Below, one piece after another: positions 59,370 through 64,000 of a stretch of DNA of 64,000 nucleotides; position 1 is the stretch's first letter; the number at the start of each line of letters is the position of its first letter. Below the pieces are notes generated by a model. It saw only the letters and a list, made by a program, of their open reading frames with translations, was not told where the DNA came from and searched no databases. A program made the position numbers and the translations under genes. Location: positions 1-64,000 of the forward strand of contig CANQJJ010000001.1 of NCBI GenBank assembly GCA_947624215.1, in the 5' to 3' direction. Source of the DNA: an uncultured Clostridia bacterium. Its GTDB lineage: Bacteria > Bacillota > Clostridia > Christensenellales > Borkfalkiaceae.

Positions 59370-61667
59370 ATGAGCGGAAATATCATGTGGAGCCCTGCCG
59401 CGCTCGGCGGGGTGCGGGTCACGGATCCATACTGTAAAAATGCCTTTGAGAAGGAGCGGGAGTATCTACTCTCCCTGTCTGCGGGGCGCCTGCTCGCGGG
59501 CTTCTATGAGAATGCAGGCTTGAAGACGTCCTTCGTGCGCTATGCGGGCTGGGAGGGCATGCTCATCGGCGGGCACACGCTCGGGCATTATCTCTCGGCA
59601 CTCTCGCTCGCCTATGCCTCCTCGGGCGACGGGGTCTTGGAGCGCCTCGGGCTCATCTTATCGGGGCTCTCAGAGTGCCAAGAGGCCGTCGGAACGGGGC
59701 TCATCTGGGGAGCCGCACCCGTGGAGGGCGGCGTCGAAGGACAATTCGACAATGTCGAAGCGGGCAAGACAGACATCATGAAGCAGGCGTGGGTGCCGTG
59801 GTATACGCTCCATAAGCTCCTCGCGGGGCTCGTGGAGGCCGCCCGTCTTCCGGGGCCCGTCGGAGAGCAGGCTCTCGGAATCGCCCGCAAGCTCGGCGAT
59901 TGGGTCGTGCAGAGGGCGCTCGGATGGGATGCACGGACGAGGAAGCGCGTGCTCGCGGTGGAATACGGCGGCATGAACGACAGCCTGTATGCCCTCTATG
60001 AACTGACGCGGGAGGAGCGCTATGCCTGTGCCGCACACGTCTTCGATGAAGACGCGCTCTTCGAAGGCATTCTTGCCGGGCGGAAGGATTTTCTCGACGG
60101 CAAACACGCCAATACCACGATCCCGAAGTTTCTCGGCGCACTCAACCGCTATGTGACCCTGCATGGCGAAACGGTGGGGGGAAAGCGCGTGGACGCCGGC
60201 TTCTATCTCGCGGCGGCCAGGGCCTTTTTCGATACCGTCGTCCTTCATCATACCTACGTCACGGGGGGCAATTCCGAATGGGAGCACTTCGGCAAGGACG
60301 ATATCCTCGACGCCGAGCGCACCAATTGCAACTGTGAGACCTGCAACGTCTACAACATGCTCAAACTTGCCCGCGGCCTGTTTGCGGTGACGGGGGAGAG
60401 CAAATATCTCGACTACTACGACAACGCCTTCACCAATGCCATCCTGTCGTCGCAGGATCCCGAAACGGGGATGACGACGTATTTCCAGCCCATGGCGGGG
60501 GGATTCTTCAAGGTATTTTCCCGCCCGTATGACAAGTTCTGGTGCTGTACGGGAAGCGGGATGGAAAACTTTTCCAAGCTCGGTGACGGCATCTTCTATC
60601 TGCGCGGGGAGAGCATTGCGATCGGCCGCTATCTCTCGTCCGAGCTGAACATCGCGGGAGCGCGGATCGCCGTGGAGGCAGATCTGCCCATGCGGAGCGA
60701 TGTGACGATCTCGGCAGAGGGAGACCGCACGCTTTCTCTTTTCCTCCGCATCCCCGATTGGTGCGACGGCGCCCGCCTCGAAAAGAACGGTTCGGCTGTG
60801 GCGTTCGAAGGCAGGTTTGCGCGGGTCCCTGTGTGCGGCGGCGATGTGCTCCGCCTGCATCTTCTGTGCGCCGTATCCCTGCACGGGCTCCCCGATGCGG
60901 GGGATGTCTTTGCGTTCAAATACGGGAACGCCGTTCTTTCGGCCGATCTCGGCAGGGAGGACATGCGGGAGACGGAGACGGGCGTGGAGGTGAACATCCC
61001 CGCGCGGCGCATTCTTCCCACGGAGACCCTTTACTTCCAGGACAGACAGGACGTGATCGACCATCCCGGGCGGTATATGAGGCGCGAGGGGGACAAATTT
61101 CTCCTGCAAGGCGCGGACATCCCGCTCACCTTCGGACTGCATTACAAGCGGCATCTCGAGCGGTACGCCATCTATTACCGTTTCCGCGAGGGAGAAGGGC
61201 GGGCCGAGGAGGCGGAGCGCACGGCCTTGGACAGCGTACAGCCGGGCTACGGACAGTACGAGCGGGACGCTCTCCACGAAATGCGCGAGGAGAACACCGT
61301 CTCCGCGATGTCGGAGAGAACGTATCGCTATGCTCGCGTCGGCGGATATTTCGCGTATGATATGCGCGTGGACCCCGCGGCAAGAAATTTTCTCGAGATC
61401 AACCTCGGCCGTTGCGACAACGGAAAAACGCTCCGGATCACGGCTGCGGGCAGGGAGATCTTTTCGGAGCGTCTTCTCTATACAATGGGGGATACGTTAT
61501 ACAAAAAGAGGATAGAATTGACGGACGAGGTCGTGCGCCTTGCGCATGAAAAGCAGCTCGGCGGGGAGAGGGCGACGGTGCTCGAATTCCGCTTTGAGGG
61601 CGCAAAGGGCAGGGTAAGCGCCAAGCTCTTCGAGTCCGTCGGGATCTACACGGAGCCCAAAACGTGA
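59370..61667 (+). CDS. Beta-L-arabinofuranosidase-type glycoside hydrolase (GH127)
   Basis: This 765 aa protein has WEGMLIGGHTLGHYLSALS and the zinc/cysteine catalytic cluster: ERTNCNCETCNVYNMLKLAR and FWCCTGSGMENFSK, where a Cys acts as nucleophile. There is no signal peptide, so it acts inside the cell on imported arabinosides. No transporter is adjacent. It ends 18 nt from the convergent aroA, with no clear terminator between. Confidence 0.9.
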   Translation: MSGNIMWSPAALGGVRVTDPYCKNAFEKEREYLLSLSAGRLLAGFYENAGLKTSFVRYAGWEGMLIGGHTLGHYLSALSLAYASSGDGVLERLGLILSGLSECQEAVGTGLIWGAAPVEGGVEGQFDNVEAGKTDIMKQAWVPWYTLHKLLAGLVEAARLPGPVGEQALGIARKLGDWVVQRALGWDARTRKRVLAVEYGGMNDSLYALYELTREERYACAAHVFDEDALFEGILAGRKDFLDGKHANTTIPKFLGALNRYVTLHGETVGGKRVDAGFYLAAARAFFDTVVLHHTYVTGGNSEWEHFGKDDILDAERTNCNCETCNVYNMLKLARGLFAVTGESKYLDYYDNAFTNAILSSQDPETGMTTYFQPMAGGFFKVFSRPYDKFWCCTGSGMENFSKLGDGIFYLRGESIAIGRYLSSELNIAGARIAVEADLPMRSDVTISAEGDRTLSLFLRIPDWCDGARLEKNGSAVAFEGRFARVPVCGGDVLRLHLLCAVSLHGLPDAGDVFAFKYGNAVLSADLGREDMRETETGVEVNIPARRILPTETLYFQDRQDVIDHPGRYMRREGDKFLLQGADIPLTFGLHYKRHLERYAIYYRFREGEGRAEEAERTALDSVQPGYGQYERDALHEMREENTVSAMSERTYRYARVGGYFAYDMRVDPAARNFLEINLGRCDNGKTLRITAAGREIFSERLLYTMGDTLYKKRIELTDEVVRLAHEKQLGGERATVLEFRFEGAKGRVSAKLFESVGIYTEPKT

Positions 61668-61685
61668 TAGCTTTGTATTACGGCT

Positions 61686-62942
61686 TCACTCGCTGAGAGC
61701 CGCGAGCGTTTCAAAGAAATTTTCAAATGTCTTTTTACAGCAGTCGGCGTCGTCGATGACAATGCCGCCCGTTTTCGCCCCGATGAGAGCAAAGGCCATG
61801 GCGATGCGGTGATCTCCGAACGTCTCGATTTCGGCACTTTTCACCTCTGCGGGCATGATGCGGATGCCGTCCTCATATGCAGTACAGGGGACGTCGCACG
61901 CGGTCAAATTGCGGGTGATGGCCTGGATGCGGTCGCATTCCTGCCTTCTGATGTGTCCGATCCCGCGGATATTGCTCGGGGTCGTCGCAAAGGGAGCGAG
62001 TACTGCAAGAGTGGCGGCTTGGTCGGAAAAGTCGCGCATGTCGATGTCGAACCCCCCGAAGGAGCCGGCTGTGCTCCCGTCGGCGGTGAGACCTTCCGCT
62101 CCGTCCGAGAGTACGACGCCCTTCTGCGCAAGCAACTCCAAAAACCGCATATCGCCTTGCAGACTGCCGCGACGGATACCGCGCACGGTCACGCGCGCTC
62201 CGCACAGCAGGGAGAGGGCATAGAAGTAGCATGCCGCGGAGACGTCGGCTTCCACCGTATAGCTCTCTGCCACATGTCTGGCGGGAAAGACGGTGATCTC
62301 CTCCCCGTTTTGGGTATATTTTGCCCCGAACGCCTTGAGCACGGAGAGCGTCATGCGGATGTAACTGCCTTGGGTACGTTCCCCCGTGAGTTTCAGAGTG
62401 AAGGGCCTGTCTCCGAGCGCCGCCGCAAGAAGCATCCCGCTCGCATACTGCGTGCTCGTTCCCGTGTCGGTCTCCATGCGCGTAGCTTTGATCCCGTCTC
62501 CGTGCATGCGGAAGGGAAAATGGCCGTATTCGCCCCGATACTCGATTCCCACGCCCGCTTGCTCAAAAGCAAGCAAGTTCTCCATGGGGCGCGCCGTCAT
62601 CTGCGGGGAGGCGGTAAATTCGTAGTCCCCGCCGCGGAAGGCAAGCACCGCCGTCAAAAACCGCGCCGCCGTACCCGCGCTCCCCACATCGAGCGTAGCC
62701 TTTTCGAGGAGCTTCTCCCCGCAGACGGCAAGCCCGTTCTCCGTGGGCAGAATGTTGACGCCGAGACGGGTGAGGCAGGCGATGAGATTGCGCGTGTCCT
62801 GCGCATACGCACCCGTTTTGAGTACGACGCGGTTTCCCGAGAAGGCGGCAAGGACCAGCGCACGGTTCAAAATGCTCTTGGAGGCGGGCACGTCTACCGT
62901 GAACTCCCGCCGTACGATTTTTCGCACCGCATACTTCTTCAT
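61686..62942 (-). CDS. aroA: 3-phosphoshikimate 1-carboxyvinyltransferase (EPSP synthase)
   Basis: This 418 aa enzyme has DVPASKSILNRALVLAA, GSAGTAARFLTA, MTARPMENLL and DHRIAMAFALIG. It adds enolpyruvyl from PEP to shikimate 3-phosphate. The promoter ends 6 nt before ATG 62942 and no RBS exists, so the mRNA is leaderless. It works with aroK at 47954. Confidence 0.96.
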   Translation of the reverse strand: MKKYAVRKIVRREFTVDVPASKSILNRALVLAAFSGNRVVLKTGAYAQDTRNLIACLTRLGVNILPTENGLAVCGEKLLEKATLDVGSAGTAARFLTAVLAFRGGDYEFTASPQMTARPMENLLAFEQAGVGIEYRGEYGHFPFRMHGDGIKATRMETDTGTSTQYASGMLLAAALGDRPFTLKLTGERTQGSYIRMTLSVLKAFGAKYTQNGEEITVFPARHVAESYTVEADVSAACYFYALSLLCGARVTVRGIRRGSLQGDMRFLELLAQKGVVLSDGAEGLTADGSTAGSFGGFDIDMRDFSDQAATLAVLAPFATTPSNIRGIGHIRRQECDRIQAITRNLTACDVPCTAYEDGIRIMPAEVKSAEIETFGDHRIAMAFALIGAKTGGIVIDDADCCKKTFENFFETLAALSE

Positions 62943-62948
62943 GCCATT

Positions 62949-62977
62949 ATTATAGGAGCTTTTGGGGAGAAAGTCAA
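62949..62977 (-). promoter_or_regulatory. Promoter giving a leaderless aroA mRNA
   Basis: On the minus strand TTGACT, 17 bp, TATAAT, then 6 nt to ATG. Confidence 0.85.
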
Positions 62978-62986
62978 GGTTTCCCC

Positions 62987-63015
62987 TTGAAAATGCGGTC
63001 CTCCCTTGATATCAT
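62987..63015 (+). promoter_or_regulatory. Promoter of ygjP-like gene
   Basis: TTGAAA (62987-62992), 17 bp, TATCAT (63010-63015), then 9 nt to ATG 63025. The leader would be at most a few nucleotides. It is back to back with the aroA promoter. Confidence 0.65.
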
Positions 63016-63024
63016 TCTTTGATT

Positions 63025-63654
63025 ATGGATTACATTGTAAAACGTGGCAAGAGAAAGACGCTGAGCATGCACTTTTCCCGTACGGGAGAGCTCATTGTGA
63101 ATGCCCCCGCGCGGACCTCTCTGCAGGACATCGAAAAATTCGTCTCTTCGCACCGGGATTGGATCGAAAAGAGACTGAAAGAGCGTGCCGTCTATCCCCG
63201 GTTTGCAGACGGGGAGCGCGTGCCGGTCATGGGGGAGGGATACCTCATCGCGACGGGCCCTCGTGTGAAGCTCGAAAGAGGCGTCTTATATCTGCCCGAA
63301 GAGGGGCGGGAAGAGGCGCTCATCCGTCTTTTGCGCGACTTGACGCGGCAGCGCATGAAGACATATCTCGATGAACTCTGCGAGAAATACGGCTTTGCCT
63401 ACACCAAGCTCTCCGTGACTTCGGCGCGCGGGCGGTGGGGGTCTTGCAGCGGAAAGGGACACATCTCCTTCTCCTTCCGCGGGGCATTTCTCCCCAACCG
63501 TTTGGCATACTACCTTGCGGTGCACGAGCTGTGCCATACCCGCCACATGAACCACAGCCCCCGCTTTTGGGCAGAGGTGGAAAAGATTTTGCCCGATCAT
63601 CGCCGTCTGAGAGCGCTTTTGAAAGAATATGTATGGGCCATGCATTGCCTGTAA
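63025..63654 (+). CDS. YgjP-like M48-type metalloprotease
   Basis: This 209 aa protein has the zinc site YLAVHELCHTRHMNHSPRFW (HExxH plus downstream His) and KLSVTSARGRWGSCSGKG, both diagnostic of the YgjP/WLM-like DUF45 group. Function in bacteria is unclear. The start has no RBS. Confidence 0.9.
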   Translation: MDYIVKRGKRKTLSMHFSRTGELIVNAPARTSLQDIEKFVSSHRDWIEKRLKERAVYPRFADGERVPVMGEGYLIATGPRVKLERGVLYLPEEGREEALIRLLRDLTRQRMKTYLDELCEKYGFAYTKLSVTSARGRWGSCSGKGHISFSFRGAFLPNRLAYYLAVHELCHTRHMNHSPRFWAEVEKILPDHRRLRALLKEYVWAMHCL

Positions 63655-63679
63655 AAAACGTTATTTTGCACTTTTGCAG

Positions 63680-63702
63680 AGTAGTATGTGTGACATACTA
63701 CT
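63680..63702. repeat. Palindrome, TATGTC-N-GACATA family copy 3
   Basis: AGTAGTATGT (63680-63689) and ACATACTACT (63693-63702) are perfect 10 bp arms around GTG, after the ygjP-like gene. Confidence 0.65.
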
Positions 63703-63829
63703 TCTAAAACGCCGAAAAAACGGGCCGAATTGCCCATAAAACACGTCTTGGCGCTCCGTGCGGAAGGCCATGCTCTGCCCCAAAGACACTTGCAAGGGTA
63801 TGTTTCCCGTTTTCGCATGCGGGAATGCA

Positions 63830-63848
63830 ATCGACAAATTTCGACAAA
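63830..63848 (-). promoter_or_regulatory. Tandem Spo0A-box-like sites
   Basis: On the minus strand TTTGTCGAA (63840-63848) matches the Spo0A box consensus fully, and TTTGTCGAT (63830-63838) all but one base. They are 10 bp apart, on one helix face, about 50-70 bp upstream of the predicted start at 63901. Confidence 0.65.
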
Positions 63849-63865
63849 ATTTTCCCTCTGAACAG

Positions 63866-63894
63866 TTTACATTTGAAGGGGAATATAGTAGAAT
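63866..63894 (+). promoter_or_regulatory. Promoter giving a leaderless mRNA for the last gene
   Basis: TTTACA (63866-63871), 17 bp, TAGAAT (63889-63894), then 6 nt to ATG 63901. Confidence 0.7.
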
Positions 63895-63900
63895 ATCCTT

Positions 63901-64000
63901 ATGAATGCTTGTACGCTTCGGTTTGTGACGCAGTCGGCGGGGTCGACGCGTACCGAAACAGCGAGCGGTTTTATGGAGCGAACGGAGACGGGCTTTTCTG
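63901..64000 (+). CDS. Start of an unidentified gene, cut by the window end
   Basis: The frame from ATG 63901 is open to the window end and begins MNACTLRFVTQSAG. Thirty-three codons are too few to assign a family. The predicted leaderless promoter and Spo0A-like boxes upstream support that a gene starts here, possibly under sporulation control. Confidence 0.5.
   Translation, partial: MNACTLRFVTQSAGSTRTETASGFMERTETGFS

Overview
This 64 kb window looks like a chromosomal segment of a spore-forming, moderately GC-rich member of the Clostridia (Firmicutes). The reasons are the spoIIGA-sigE...sigG-ylmC block, yabP-yabQ-divIC, the ywlC-ywlE-rpiB cluster, secG-rnr-smpB, a DnaD-type primosome gene, a DapL-type diaminopimelate aminotransferase and Spo0A-like boxes. 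The codon and GC style recalls gut lineages around Christensenellales, but that placement is inference. Genes are dense and many are linked by ATGA, GTGA or TGATG overlaps.

Layout. 1-1150: probable 6S RNA (truncated by the window start), yebC, a cluster of short intergenic repeats and a terminator. 1229-5601: a MarR-controlled redox operon (flavodoxin, FMN reductase, ABM-fold protein, amidohydrolase, and an exported lipoprotein joining an InlB-type repeat, BspA-type LRRs and a second flavodoxin). 5724-15022: NUDIX hydrolase, then purA, dapF, pyrG, dapL, malQ, mscL, pdxS, pdxT. 15148-17035: a nitrilase-fold protein without its catalytic Lys and Cys, an orphan small RNA, a decayed SGNH-hydrolase fragment and a HEPN-CBS fusion. 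17192-21289: the sporulation sigma block, interrupted by a GH27 galactosidase and a zinc mini-protein. 21458-27017: a DnaD-DnaC(N) chimera facing sbcDC. 27029-39330: alpha/beta-hydrolase-like protein, lepB, degV, pepF, dnaB, ywlC, ywlE, rpiB, a DUF1538 transporter with a tandem P-II protein and an S51 peptidase, and tRNA-Leu.

39370-42855 is visibly more A+T rich than its surroundings: an HTH membrane protein, a gene-poor stretch with a probable RNA transcript, and a TetR-ABC-FtsX module. 42957-53130: an LRR-glutaredoxin fusion, an OhrR-like regulator, smpB/rnr/secG, a lipoprotein, aroK, panE, a histidine phosphatase, gltX, thyA and folA. 53333-64000: typA, a membrane protein, yabP/yabQ/divIC/ppx/M50 protease, an HTH regulator, a low-molecular-weight phosphatase, GH127, aroA, a YgjP-like metalloprotease and the start of one further gene.

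Themes. (1) Many promoters are near-perfect sigma-A promoters with 17 bp spacers. A distinct subset puts the -10 box exactly 6 nt before the start codon with no ribosome-binding site, which predicts leaderless mRNAs (HEPN-CBS, aroK, a small HTH gene, aroA and the last gene, with near cases beside them). (2) Two separate proteins fuse BspA-type leucine-rich repeats to redox domains (flavodoxin, glutaredoxin), each next to a MarR-family regulator with a visible operator. (3) Several fusions or altered enzymes deserve attention: HEPN-CBS, DnaD-DnaC(N), the active-site-less nitrilase fold, and an alpha/beta hydrolase with Thr at the nucleophile elbow. No CRISPR array, insertion sequence or prophage was seen.
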